Source of the DNA: Candidatus Poribacteria bacterium
GTDB taxonomy: Bacteria > Poribacteria > WGA-4E > WGA-3G
Assembly (NCBI GenBank): GCA_028824685.1
Contig: JAPPCZ010000034.1
Coordinates: 62,001 to 126,000 of the forward strand
Length of the DNA: 64,000 bases
Direction: 5' to 3'
Shown: positions 40,626 through 50,514 of the stretch, one piece after another
How positions within the stretch are numbered: the first letter of the stretch is position 1
Layout: each line of letters starts with the position of its first letter
The notes under the pieces: generated by a model
The model's input: the letters and a program-made list of their open reading frames with translations, nothing else
The model's database searches: none
Told to the model about the DNA's origin: nothing
Position numbers and translations under genes: made by a program

Positions 40626-41441
40626 ATGACAAGATTCAGATCAATCGGCATCGTAGTAACGATGTTACTTTCCTTATGCTTTCTCGGTATTATCAATCAA
40701 AGTGATGCAGCTTCAATAACGTCTATGTCGGTCTATTCGGGTGATGATTCGGGATCAGGTACAACCGTCTCTGCTTCTCTGACAGCGGATGAAAACATAG
40801 ACTATATTGACTGGTCTATAGACGGTGTCCATAGTTCCACGAGTATGCACAGTGGCACGAGTAGCGTGTATGTCTACGTGGGCACGCTCGCTGGTTCACC
40901 TTTCGGTAGAACTTATACGATAGAGGCAGTTGCTTGGTTTTGGGATGCGGAAAATAATGCGTTCACCTCTGATACTGATTCCTACAGCGTGACGGTCTAT
41001 ACCACTCCAGCTTCTAAGACAGAGACGGGAAGCTGGACGATGGCGCAAATGTCCGTATCAGTAGATGTCGGATGGAACGGCCTCACTGCAGAAGTCACTG
41101 GATCCGCAAGCATCACAAGCTACAGTGAAGAGAGAATCAGATATGGGTTTAATATGTTTTATAGTGTTGTCCGCTTAAATGACAAACGCAATTGGGCAGC
41201 TAGAATATGGAACCAGCCTGGGATACTCTTTGAAGGTGGTGTGCTTAAGGCAAAATCCCCATCGTCTGATAGTGCGCCTTACTCTAAATCCGACTCCTAT
41301 GATGGGAGCGGGTTATTAGAAGGTAATTATAGAGTTCAAGCGGATATCACGGTCGCCGCACAACCCATAGAGGGCGGAAAAGAGATAGATGAACTCCGCG
41401 TCTCCGACTCAGCGGACATCTCTATTTCTGATCCTAATTGA
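40626..41441 (+). CDS. secreted protein, unknown function
   Basis: signal peptide MTRFRSIGIVVTMLLSLCFLGIINQSDA after aaaggag. Confidence 0.6.
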   Translation: MTRFRSIGIVVTMLLSLCFLGIINQSDAASITSMSVYSGDDSGSGTTVSASLTADENIDYIDWSIDGVHSSTSMHSGTSSVYVYVGTLAGSPFGRTYTIEAVAWFWDAENNAFTSDTDSYSVTVYTTPASKTETGSWTMAQMSVSVDVGWNGLTAEVTGSASITSYSEERIRYGFNMFYSVVRLNDKRNWAARIWNQPGILFEGGVLKAKSPSSDSAPYSKSDSYDGSGLLEGNYRVQADITVAAQPIEGGKEIDELRVSDSADISISDPN

Positions 41442-41512
41442 TAATTTTTGCGATTCTATTGTCTGCGGGCTCTTATGAAAGTCCGCAGACTCTAAACTAA
41501 AGGAGTCATGCT

Positions 41513-42529
41513 ATGAGAATAAAAAGTCACCTGACACTTTTATCTGTGTTTGTCTTCCTTGCTATTTTCCTGTTTTGCCCGTTGAATGGCACTGCTAAAA
41601 TAGTGTTCCAAGGCAAAATGAAGCACGCCGGAGATACGAGCTATCATATCTATGCGATGGAGGATGACGGCAGCAACTTACGCAGAATTACGCCCTGGCA
41701 TCGTTATGATAGAACGCCGCGCTGGTTTCCTGATGGGAAACGGATCGTGTTCGAAAGAGACTGGGGGGAAAACAAATTGAACACAGGGGAGACAATGCGT
41801 AGAGAGTTCTTCATCATAGATGAAACAGGACGTAATGAACATAGCTTTATGGAGAACCCCCATCGAACAGGTACAAGCCCCGTTCCCTCTCCAGATGGTA
41901 GACACATCGCCTTTGACAGTCTCCGGACGGGAGAGTTAGATATTTACGTCTATGACTTAGCACGTGACAAACTCACTGCGCTGACAAATAACAAAGTAGA
42001 AGGCGGGTATACCCAAGCTCCGAGTTGGTCTCCTGACGGCAGCCGGATTGTTTATCGCAATGGAGAAGCTATCTGGATCATGGATGCCGATGGTGGCAGA
42101 AAAGAACAGATCGTCCCTGCCCCTGCCACCCTCATTTTTCGTGCTTATGTGTATTGGTCCCCCTCCGGTAGATACATCATATATTATGAGACAGAACTGG
42201 AACCCGTAGCGCGCCGCCTTATTGTTCATAAGGTGTCCACGGGCGCGCGCGATGTCCACAAGCTCCCCACACCGGAGGGAAAATATGGGAGAGTAGGCGG
42301 TTTAACGTGGATGGGTGATGATAACACAGTGCTGCTTTCATATCAAGAAACGGGGAATATCTATAATATCTATCGGTATGATCTGAATAGCCGTCGGATG
42401 ACGAAGCTCACCGATTTTCCACAAGGGCATGCTTTGTATCCGCATTGGGTTGAAGGGCCGCTTGCCGTGTCTCCTGCGGAGAAAGTGACAACTCGCTGGG
42501 GATATTTGAAGCAACAATTAGCACAGTAG
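41513..42529 (+). CDS. TolB-like beta-propeller (PD40/WD40-like) secreted protein
   Basis: repeated YHIYAMEDDGSNLRRITPWHRYDRTPRWFPDGKRIVFERD, APSWSPDGSRIVY units, signal peptide. Confidence 0.8.
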   Translation: MRIKSHLTLLSVFVFLAIFLFCPLNGTAKIVFQGKMKHAGDTSYHIYAMEDDGSNLRRITPWHRYDRTPRWFPDGKRIVFERDWGENKLNTGETMRREFFIIDETGRNEHSFMENPHRTGTSPVPSPDGRHIAFDSLRTGELDIYVYDLARDKLTALTNNKVEGGYTQAPSWSPDGSRIVYRNGEAIWIMDADGGRKEQIVPAPATLIFRAYVYWSPSGRYIIYYETELEPVARRLIVHKVSTGARDVHKLPTPEGKYGRVGGLTWMGDDNTVLLSYQETGNIYNIYRYDLNSRRMTKLTDFPQGHALYPHWVEGPLAVSPAEKVTTRWGYLKQQLAQ

Positions 42530-42554
42530 GAAACAAAAAACCGATTTCTAACAT

Positions 42555-42586
42555 AGGCAGATATCTTTCAGATATCTGCCTTTTTC
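42555..42586 (+). terminator. rho-independent terminator
   Basis: ggcagatatctttcagatatctgccttttt. Confidence 0.85.
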
Positions 42587-42715
42587 TTTCCGTTGGTTAA
42601 GAGCGTAGTTTATATTGTAGGTCGGGTAGAGCGCAGCGAAACCCATAAATCAACGATATGAATGCCATTAGGCATTCCCCGGGTGTCAATTCAAGGATTT
42701 TCTAAACATGGGAAC

Positions 42716-42965
42716 CTTCTTCAGTCCCGTAGGGACGATATGTTTATAGTATTATGTTCAACTCACCTCTTTAGTCCCGTAGGGACGATATGTTTATAGA
42801 AAACGTGGCAATTAACTTCTTGAGTTCCGGGGAATGCCTAATGGCATTCATACCGTTGATTTGGTAGGAGCGACATATAGGGTTATACACATACCGCCTC
42901 TACGAGGCTCAAGATTGGGTTAACTCCGTCCGCTATAAACATACCGCCTCTACGAGGCTATACAT
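42716..42965. repeat. hairpin module B (locus 2) with nested repeat C
   Basis: two tcagtcccgtagggacgatatgtttatag-type units, one interrupted ttgagttccg unit, two cataccgcctctacgaggct units inverted. Confidence 0.65.
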
Positions 42966-43113
42966 ACTTTAAAAACAGAATGAAATTCCTTAAATTGATG
43001 CATAAGGGTTTCGTAAACTCTACCCGCAGCATCATGTAGAATACCAAAAGCGTATTCTGCCAAGCGCTTTTGTCGTTGATTCCGAACTCCAGCTCGCGAC
43101 TATATGCCGCTAA

Positions 43114-43635
43114 CATTTCCGGCAAACTTATTGGAAATATATTGGATATCTATTGTCCAGTAAACCACGAAAACTTCTGATCACCACACAGAAACAAGTA
43201 TAATATCAGCAGGACTTACACATTCCGCCCCGCTGGGGCTGCCCAAAGGTATTTTCTACGAGTTCTTTCAACCAACAAAATCGCAGAAACATATAAATAA
43301 TATAAGATCACACTTAGCCCCAGCGGGGCGAAAGGTGTATAGAGAAGGTAATTGCCTCAGTCTAAAGCCCCAGCGGGGCGAAAGGTGTCCACTATTTGCT
43401 TTATACACTTACAGTTTATCAGCAAGTCTTGAACAGCAGATAAATTGTCCAAACTATAGTAAAATATAGACAGGAAAAGAAAAATCGCGTTCTTCAATGC
43501 AGAGGAGAAGAGAAAAATAAAATTTAATTAAAAACAAGAAAAATGCCTATAAACCTATATTTAGACTGGTTTTATAGACAATTTCAAAATCATACCACGG
43601 TATGAAAAAACATACCGTACGGTATGATTTTAAGT
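43114..43635 (+). repeat. dispersed element F, copy 2, carrying an internal GC-palindrome insertion
   Basis: same left end (ttccggcaaacttattggaaatatattggatatctattgt) and right end (aaatcataccacggtatgaaaaaacataccgtacggtatgattttaag) as copy 1. Confidence 0.65.
43222..43395. repeat. three GC-palindrome units (gccccagcggggcgaaaggtgt)
   Basis: cgccccgctggggc at ~43227; agccccagcggggcgaaaggtgt twice downstream. Confidence 0.65.
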
Positions 43636-43756
43636 AGGAGCGATCTCCGAATCGCGACATATTTCTTTGGAGGAGCGATCTCCGAACCGCGACATATTTC
43701 TTTGGAGGAGCGATCTCCGAATCGCGAACTGTCGGGAATCGGAGTTCCCTCCTACA
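43634..43756. repeat. repeat A, three tandem left units plus one right unit
   Basis: ggagcgatctccgaatcgcgacatatttctttg repeated, ending gtcgggaatcggagttccctcctac. Confidence 0.75.
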
Positions 43757-44012
43757 AAATATATTCGGTTTAATAACCAAAAACTTTACACAACCTACTC
43801 TTTCAATTTTCTTGACATTGCCAGAATTTCATGTTATTCTTTTAAAGTATTTATCCTTGTAGGATGTTGGTAGAATCCTTTTCACCAACTGCATCTCTAT
43901 ACTTTATGGACATTTGCCCATTTGTTTAACCTTTTTTGGCGAGGGTATTATTGGATTTAAAGATACGTATAATTGCTTAGTAAGGAAATCAGAATCTAAG
44001 GAGGGATGATTC

Positions 44013-44789
44013 ATGAAAGTGAAGTTGTTTGTCTATTTTCTGCTTTTAGTCGGTTTAGTAATTCCTTTCACGGTGATTCAGCCTGTAGAGGCAGAGGACC
44101 CAAGAGCAAAAATGGGGCTTGTGGCACTTTGGACCTTTGACAAAGACACCATTCAAGCGAATAAAGTTGAAGATGTTTTCGGGGAGAACAACGGAACCAT
44201 CACCGGCAAACCCGACCAAATCGATGGGTTTAGCGGTGAGGCTTTAGATTTTGACGGTGTTACTGATTTGATACGAATGAGTCAAGACATCTTTTTCCCT
44301 TCTGTGACAATGGAGGCAATTATTAAGCCGACCCTTGGCACACGAAATCCTATCTATGACAAATACAACTACGGCATTCAACTGCTTGATAGCAATAATG
44401 TTGGTCTCTGGATTCGTGCGGACACGGCAAACCAAGCAAAGCATTGGCCCTCCGCTTATGTGCCGTTTCCCACTGATGGCGAGTGGCATCATGTCGTAGG
44501 GGTTGTTGAGAGCAAAAAGTCTGTCCGAATCTACTTGGACGGTGAGTTAAAAAAGAGCACGCCAGCACCTGATCCAATCAGTATCGCTTACGGTGCCTCA
44601 CAAAAGCCGACAATCGCCTACACACAGCATTTGGGCGGTATCTGGTACGCCGGTGCTATTGACGAAGTTGCCATTTTTGAAGGAGCGTTAAGTGATGCTG
44701 ACGTAAGGAAATTGTATACACTGGCGTTGGCGGTTGAGCACACTGGAAAACTGGCGGTAACTTGGGGTGAACTCAAGGCTCAAAATTGA
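44013..44789 (+). CDS. LamG/concanavalin A-like domain secreted protein
   Basis: signal peptide; GLVALWTFDKDTIQANKVEDVFGENNGTITGKPDQIDGFSGEALDFDG ... WHHVVGVVESKKSVRIYLDGELK ... IDEVAIFEGALSDADVRKLY. Confidence 0.9.
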   Translation: MKVKLFVYFLLLVGLVIPFTVIQPVEAEDPRAKMGLVALWTFDKDTIQANKVEDVFGENNGTITGKPDQIDGFSGEALDFDGVTDLIRMSQDIFFPSVTMEAIIKPTLGTRNPIYDKYNYGIQLLDSNNVGLWIRADTANQAKHWPSAYVPFPTDGEWHHVVGVVESKKSVRIYLDGELKKSTPAPDPISIAYGASQKPTIAYTQHLGGIWYAGAIDEVAIFEGALSDADVRKLYTLALAVEHTGKLAVTWGELKAQN

Positions 44790-44836
44790 TGTTAACAATG
44801 CGCGAAAACGCAGAAAATTTTAGAACTTAAGACTTA

Positions 44837-45832
44837 ATGATTGAAGTAAAAGAACTAACAAAATCTTACGGTCCGACCCTTGCTGTTGATCAGGTATCAT
44901 TTAATGCACATGCTGGAGAAGTTATCGGATTCATTGGTCCGAACGGTGCAGGAAAAACCACAACGATGCGTATTTTGACCTGTTATCTTACAGCGGACTC
45001 TGGAAGTGCTACCGTTGCTGGTTATGATGTCCTTGAAAATGCCATTGAAGTGAGAAAAAACGTGGGGTATCTCCCGGAAAGCGCACCGCTCTACGCAGAC
45101 ATGGGAGTCGTTGCATATCTCAACTTTATGGCAGAAGTTCGGGAAATTCCCAAAAGTCAGCGGAAAGAACGGTTAAGAACAGTCGTTGATATCTGTGGGC
45201 TTGAAGGCGTAATTCAAAAAGACATCGGTGAACTTTCTAAAGGTTACCGACAACGCGTCGGCTTGGCACAAAGTCTCATCCACGACCCACCTATCCTGAT
45301 TTTAGATGAACCCACCTCTGGACTTGATCCGAGCCAAACTATTGAAATTAGAAATCTAATTAAAGAGATTGGTAAAGAAAAACTTGTCCTCTTCAGCACA
45401 CATATCTTGCCTGAGGTAGCTGCTACCTGTACCCGAATCCTAATTATCCACCGTGGGAAAATTGTCGCGAACGGCACCTTGGCGGAACTTTTAAGTCAGG
45501 TTCAGAGTGAAGACAAGTTGCAAGTTGCTATCCGAGGCTCAGAAGAGGCAATCACCACAAAACTAAAAGAGTTAGATGGCATCACTGGCGTTGTGCCTGC
45601 CAAAACGGATGATGGTGTTGTAGGATATGAAGTCACGACAGTGCAAGAAGGCTACGATGCTACCAGTGGACTATTCAACGCTGCTGTCCAAAACGGTTGG
45701 GACTTGGTTGAACTTCGGCAAGAATCTGTTGATTTGGAAGACGTATTCCTCCATTTTACATCTGACCAGAGCAGTGATAGCACCCCCGCTGCAGAATTGC
45801 CAAAAGAAGAAATCTCTACAGAAGAAGAGTAA
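44837..45832 (+). CDS. ABC-2 type transporter ATP-binding protein (GldA-like)
   Basis: GPNGAGKTTTMRILTCYLTADSGSATVAGYDV, LSKGYRQRVGLAQSLIHDPPILILDEPTSGLDP. Confidence 0.9.
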   Translation: MIEVKELTKSYGPTLAVDQVSFNAHAGEVIGFIGPNGAGKTTTMRILTCYLTADSGSATVAGYDVLENAIEVRKNVGYLPESAPLYADMGVVAYLNFMAEVREIPKSQRKERLRTVVDICGLEGVIQKDIGELSKGYRQRVGLAQSLIHDPPILILDEPTSGLDPSQTIEIRNLIKEIGKEKLVLFSTHILPEVAATCTRILIIHRGKIVANGTLAELLSQVQSEDKLQVAIRGSEEAITTKLKELDGITGVVPAKTDDGVVGYEVTTVQEGYDATSGLFNAAVQNGWDLVELRQESVDLEDVFLHFTSDQSSDSTPAAELPKEEISTEEE

Positions 45833-45915
45833 ATTTAAGGCTAATGTTTTCGGTTTACTATAACTGAACGTCGCGATACTATGGTGAATTATTGAAATTA
45901 TTATACACCTTACTT

Positions 45916-45979
45916 GTAGGAGCGATCTCCGAATCGCGACCAAAGCCACTCGTAGTCGGGAATCGGAGTTCCCTCCTAC
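45916..45979. repeat. repeat A hairpin pair
   Basis: gtaggagcgatctccgaatcgcgac...gtcgggaatcggagttccctcctac. Confidence 0.8.
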
Positions 45980-46027
45980 AGCGAATAATGTCCAATTAAT
46001 TCTAAAATCTACCATAAATTGAATACA

Positions 46028-46744
46028 ATGCAGAACATCAACGCTATTTTCAAAAAAGAATTCAGAAGTTATTTTAATTCACCCATTGCGTATATTTTCA
46101 TTACATTTTTCCTCGGCATCTCTTCGTGGCTGTTTTTTCAAACTTTTTTCTTTGCAAACGAAGCCGAATTGCGGGGATTTTTTGGATTAATGCCATGGAT
46201 ATTTCTCTTTTTCATTCCCGCTGTTACAATGAAACTTTGGGCTGAAGAAAAGAAAATCGGCACAGCAGAAATCCTGATGACGTTACCGATTCGGGACTAC
46301 GAAGTGGTCGTTGGAAAATTCTTGGCGAGTTTCGGATTACTTGCCATTACTGCCCTCTTTTCGCTTGGACTTCCCATTTCTGTCATCTATCTGGGCGACC
46401 CAGATGGTGGCACAATTGTCTGTGGATATATCGGGTTGCTGCTAATGGGAGGCGCGTATCTGGCAATCGGACTGTTCGCTTCAACGTTGACTGAAAATCA
46501 GATTATAGCCTTTATTCTCGGAATAACTATATGCTTTGTCCTACTGATTATCGGCACAGACTATGTGCTTTTCAGCACTCCCGGTTGGTTATACCCAATT
46601 TTCAGTTATCTCGGTCTCAGTTCACACTACAGCAGCATTCTCCGTGGTGTGATTGATTCTCGTGATATTATCTACTATCTTTCCATTATTGGATTTTTTC
46701 TCTATTTAAGCACTTTGTCGGTTGAAAGTCGAAAATGGCGTTAA
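46028..46744 (+). CDS. ABC-2 type permease (GldF-like)
   Basis: AIFKKEFRSYFNSPIAYIFITFFLGISSWLFF, FIPAVTMKLWAEEKKIGTAEILMTLP. Confidence 0.85.
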   Translation: MQNINAIFKKEFRSYFNSPIAYIFITFFLGISSWLFFQTFFFANEAELRGFFGLMPWIFLFFIPAVTMKLWAEEKKIGTAEILMTLPIRDYEVVVGKFLASFGLLAITALFSLGLPISVIYLGDPDGGTIVCGYIGLLLMGGAYLAIGLFASTLTENQIIAFILGITICFVLLIIGTDYVLFSTPGWLYPIFSYLGLSSHYSSILRGVIDSRDIIYYLSIIGFFLYLSTLSVESRKWR

Positions 46745-46763
46745 GAAAAGGAGGCAAACTGTT

Positions 46764-48410
46764 TTGGCTGATAAACGGATCAGATACGGTAGCAATACTG
46801 TTGCTTTTGTTGTACTCATCTTAGGTATCTTGGTGCTGATTAACTTTCTATCTTCCCGTCGTTTTTTGCGCGCTGACCTCACTGAGGATAAACGTTACAC
46901 TGTCTCAAAAGCAACCAAGAATGTTATAAAAAGCCTGGATGATATTGTCACAATCACCGTCTACTTTTCCACAGAACCCGCGGACGTAGCACGAATCCGT
47001 CGTGATGTCAGAGATGTCCTTGACGAATATGAAGCATTCTCCCAAAAACTTCAGATTGATTTTATCGACCCTGCCGATTTTGACGATGCACAGAAACAAG
47101 AGCTCCGTTTCAAAGGTATTCCTGAAGTGCAAGTTAATGTTCCCGGGGAAGACAAACTTGAAATAGCGAACGTGTATATGGCTATTTCTGTCGGCTATGG
47201 TGGTAAAGAAGAAGTCCTTCCAGTTGTGCGTTCAACTTCTAACTTGGAATATGAACTCACCTCTACAATTCTCAAGGTAACCACTAAAGAAGCAAAAACA
47301 GTTGGATTTTTGACAGGACACGATGAATTCGACATCAACGCACAAACACAAGGACATCAACAATTTCGCGGACTCTTGGATAAAAACGCACAAGGACAAT
47401 ATAATCTTACCACAGTTGATCTACGAGCAGGAGAACCGGTGGATCAATCTATAACTACCTTAGTTGTAGCAGGACCAAAACAAGAATTAACAGATCGAGA
47501 GAAATATGAAATTGATCAATTTATTATGCGTGGTGGTAGGGCAATTTTCTTGATTGATCCCATTACAATGCAACCTCAAACGCTTCAGGGGACACCACTT
47601 GCCACCGGTCTGAACGATCTTATTGAACATTACGGCATCAAACTGGGCAACAATCTGGTTGCTGATCTTAGATTTCACGACAACGTGCGGTTACAACAAG
47701 GATTTATGACCGTAGTTCAACCCTACCCTTATTTTCTTAAGATCGCTAAAGCTAACTTCTCAAAAGAACATGCTGTGACCAGTCAATTGGAAGTATTAAC
47801 TTTGCCTTGGACAAGTTCGTTAGAGTTATTAAATAAAGAAAGTATCAAGGCAACACCATTAGCAAAGACAAGCGAATCTGCACGGAGTACTCAAGGGTTT
47901 TATAACCTGAGACCCGGCACGCCAATTCCACCGACAGATTTACAAGCATATACTGTTGCTGCTGCTTTGGAAGGAAAATTCAAAAGTTTCTATGCCGATA
48001 AAGAAATTCCGGCAGCTGCGCCCACAGCAGACACCGATACCGAAAATGGGAACGCCTCATCCGCTCCGACACAAGATGAGGAGGAACGAACAACTATTAC
48101 CGAAAGTGCTGAAACGCAGATTGTTGTGGTAGGAACAGCACAATTCATCACACAGTTGCACCCTAACGGTGTTGAATTTTTCTTAAACAGTATAGACTGG
48201 CTAACCCTTGGTGAGACTCTCATTGGCATCCGTTCACACGCCATCACCGATAGACCTCTAAATGAGGAAGTGTCAAGTTTTGCGAAGGATTTCATCAAAT
48301 ACTTGTGTACTATCGGGATTCCACTACTAATTGTTATTTTTGGGCTAATTCGGTATTTCTTAAAAAGGAGGGTAAAACGGTTGGTTGGAGCCTACGGTTC
48401 ACCGCTTTAA
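46764..48410 (+). CDS. GldG-like ABC-type auxiliary transport component
   Basis: TVYFSTEPADVARIRRDVRDVLDEYEAFS, TVGFLTGHDEFDIN, TLVVAGPKQELTDREKYEIDQFIMRGGRAIFLIDP; TTG start after aaggagg. Confidence 0.85.
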   Translation: MADKRIRYGSNTVAFVVLILGILVLINFLSSRRFLRADLTEDKRYTVSKATKNVIKSLDDIVTITVYFSTEPADVARIRRDVRDVLDEYEAFSQKLQIDFIDPADFDDAQKQELRFKGIPEVQVNVPGEDKLEIANVYMAISVGYGGKEEVLPVVRSTSNLEYELTSTILKVTTKEAKTVGFLTGHDEFDINAQTQGHQQFRGLLDKNAQGQYNLTTVDLRAGEPVDQSITTLVVAGPKQELTDREKYEIDQFIMRGGRAIFLIDPITMQPQTLQGTPLATGLNDLIEHYGIKLGNNLVADLRFHDNVRLQQGFMTVVQPYPYFLKIAKANFSKEHAVTSQLEVLTLPWTSSLELLNKESIKATPLAKTSESARSTQGFYNLRPGTPIPPTDLQAYTVAAALEGKFKSFYADKEIPAAAPTADTDTENGNASSAPTQDEEERTTITESAETQIVVVGTAQFITQLHPNGVEFFLNSIDWLTLGETLIGIRSHAITDRPLNEEVSSFAKDFIKYLCTIGIPLLIVIFGLIRYFLKRRVKRLVGAYGSPL

Positions 48411-48450
48411 ACTTTCCAGAGACATCGGAATCTGCCAACTGAATGTAACG

Positions 48451-49425
48451 ATGAAAAAGAAACAACTTCTGATTTTAGGCGGTATTTTTGTTTTTCTACT
48501 ACTCGTCGTCCTCATCTTTGAAAACCCTTTCAGGAAAAGTGAGTACGAAAAGAAGATAGAAGCGGCGACCGCGCTGTTCCCGAACTTCAATATGGATCAA
48601 GTCACAAAAATAGAAATCATCGCCAAAGGTGAAACTACAACTCTCTCAAAACAAAACGACCAATGGGCTGTTACCTCTATGGATAACTATCCAGCAGATA
48701 GCGAAGGCGTGAAAGACTTATTGGAGAAAGTTGCAGAATTTGACAATGCTAACCACGTTTCCGACAATCCGAAAAATCAAGCTGAATTCCAAGTAGATAG
48801 TTCCGGTGTTGAAGCAAAATTGATGGATGCAAACGATAAGATGTTAGCACACTTGTTTGTCGGGAAAAATACCCCTGGATTCTTGAGCAGCTACGTGCGC
48901 GTCGCTGATTCCAATGATGTCTATATTGCGCAAGGTTATTTACAATCTGTTTTTGACAAAGGAACACGAACTTGGAAAGACCGGACCATCTTTGATTTTA
49001 ACAAAGGCATTGTTACACAGATTAACATTACCTCTCCAGAAGAAACGGTGGAACTGCGGTTAGATGCTGAAAATAAGTGGCAGATGCACCAACCGATAAA
49101 TGCTGCTGCCAATCAGACCGAAGTTGACAACCTACTCACCTATTTCAGTGAATTGGAGACAGACGATTTCGCAGAAGCAAAAGAACTTGCCGAATACGGA
49201 TTAGATCCCCCAACCTCATCTATCTCTGCTATCCTCAACGATGGTACAACTGCTACACTTCATGTCGGCAAAGAGGAAGGTGGCAAACTTTATGTCAAAA
49301 GCGAAGATAAAGGACCTATCTTTATGTTGTTCAAATCAAATGTTGATAGGTTAATAAAGAAATCTGACACGCTTACGGAAAATGCCGCGCCTCCAGAGAT
49401 AGAGGGCGTAAATCCACCAGAGTAG
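48451..49425 (+). CDS. DUF4340-domain protein
   Basis: KKKQLLILGGIFVFLLLVVLIFE ... TTLSKQNDQWAVTSMDNYPADSEGVKDLLEKV; follows gldG-like gene. Confidence 0.8.
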   Translation: MKKKQLLILGGIFVFLLLVVLIFENPFRKSEYEKKIEAATALFPNFNMDQVTKIEIIAKGETTTLSKQNDQWAVTSMDNYPADSEGVKDLLEKVAEFDNANHVSDNPKNQAEFQVDSSGVEAKLMDANDKMLAHLFVGKNTPGFLSSYVRVADSNDVYIAQGYLQSVFDKGTRTWKDRTIFDFNKGIVTQINITSPEETVELRLDAENKWQMHQPINAAANQTEVDNLLTYFSELETDDFAEAKELAEYGLDPPTSSISAILNDGTTATLHVGKEEGGKLYVKSEDKGPIFMLFKSNVDRLIKKSDTLTENAAPPEIEGVNPPE

Positions 49426-49472
49426 GAATGTTAAAGGGAATTCAAAATTTCACTAAACTTATAGGAGAAAAA

Positions 49473-50216
49473 ATGAGAAGATACGATTATTGTTTATTAG
49501 CCGTCTCTGTCTTACTGATTTCAACACTTACGGCTTGCGATACACGTTTTACCTCGCAGCTATTGTCACCTCCAACAAGCGGCAGAACTATCCATGTTAC
49601 AGGGAGCGGTTCAGTTACGGGTGAACCAGATATTGCAACGCTTAATTTAGGTGTCTCTGTGGAAAAAGCGACAGTTGCTGAGGCACGCGAAGAAGCTGCA
49701 AGCGCAATGACAGCGTTAATAGATTCTTTGAAAGCGAACGATATTACTGAAAAAGATATTAATACTGAGAATTTCAGTATCTATCCACAGTACGACTATT
49801 CGGAAGGCAAACGCGAACTTCGGGGTTACAGAGTAAACAACACCGTTCGGGCGAAGGTGCGAGAACTGGATACGCTCAGCGATGTGATTGACGATGCCGC
49901 AGAAGCGGGAGGAGATAACATCGTTGTAAACTCCGTTCAATTTATGATTGACGACACCACTGAATACCAGAAGCAAGCCCGTAGTTTAGCGGTAAAAGAT
50001 GCCGCAGCGAAAGCACAAACCTTAGCGGATGCAAGTGGAGTAGTACTTGGAAAACCTGTCACTATATCGGAAAACACGTATTTTGAAAGTCCACCAATTC
50101 CGTATGCAGTAGCAGAAGCAGCCTTCGCTGATGATAGCGCGCGTTCTTCCACGCCTATTGTGCCGGGTGAACTCACAGTCACTGTGAATATCACTGTGGT
50201 ATATGAAATTGAGTGA
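49473..50216 (+). CDS. SIMPL-domain (DUF541) lipoprotein
   Basis: lipobox-like LISTLTAC; GSGSVTGEPDIATLNLGVSVEKATVAEAREEAASAM ... GYRVNNTVRAKVRELDTLSDVIDDAAEAGGDNI. Confidence 0.85.
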   Translation: MRRYDYCLLAVSVLLISTLTACDTRFTSQLLSPPTSGRTIHVTGSGSVTGEPDIATLNLGVSVEKATVAEAREEAASAMTALIDSLKANDITEKDINTENFSIYPQYDYSEGKRELRGYRVNNTVRAKVRELDTLSDVIDDAAEAGGDNIVVNSVQFMIDDTTEYQKQARSLAVKDAAAKAQTLADASGVVLGKPVTISENTYFESPPIPYAVAEAAFADDSARSSTPIVPGELTVTVNITVVYEIE

Positions 50217-50340
50217 GGTTTCCGCAACGAAAGTATTTTTTATAGGAAACAGAGCAGTTTGTCAATAAGAAATATATCTTAGGCAGGGTTACTCAATTTT
50301 AAGAATTATCGGTTAATAGATTTTACCGAGAGTTTATATT

Positions 50341-50427
50341 GTAGGTCGGGTTGAGTTTACGAAACCCGACATGATCACACTGTCACACTAAGATTGTCGG
50401 GTTTCGCTTCGCTCTACCCGACCTACA
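50341..50427. repeat. repeat E inverted repeat
   Basis: gtaggtcgggttgagtttacgaaacccgac ... gtcgggtttcgcttcgctctacccgacctac. Confidence 0.75.
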
Positions 50428-50514
50428 ATGCGACTATAAATATTAACGTTTGCAATAAAATGCACAGAAAAAACGAAAACTGAATAACCCTGTATCTTAG
50501 GTTTTAGTCAATTA

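Noticed and set aside
40405-40629. 74-aa ORF in the structured region
   Set aside because: Lies across strong RNA helices and overlaps the start of the downstream secreted protein; structured RNA is the better explanation.
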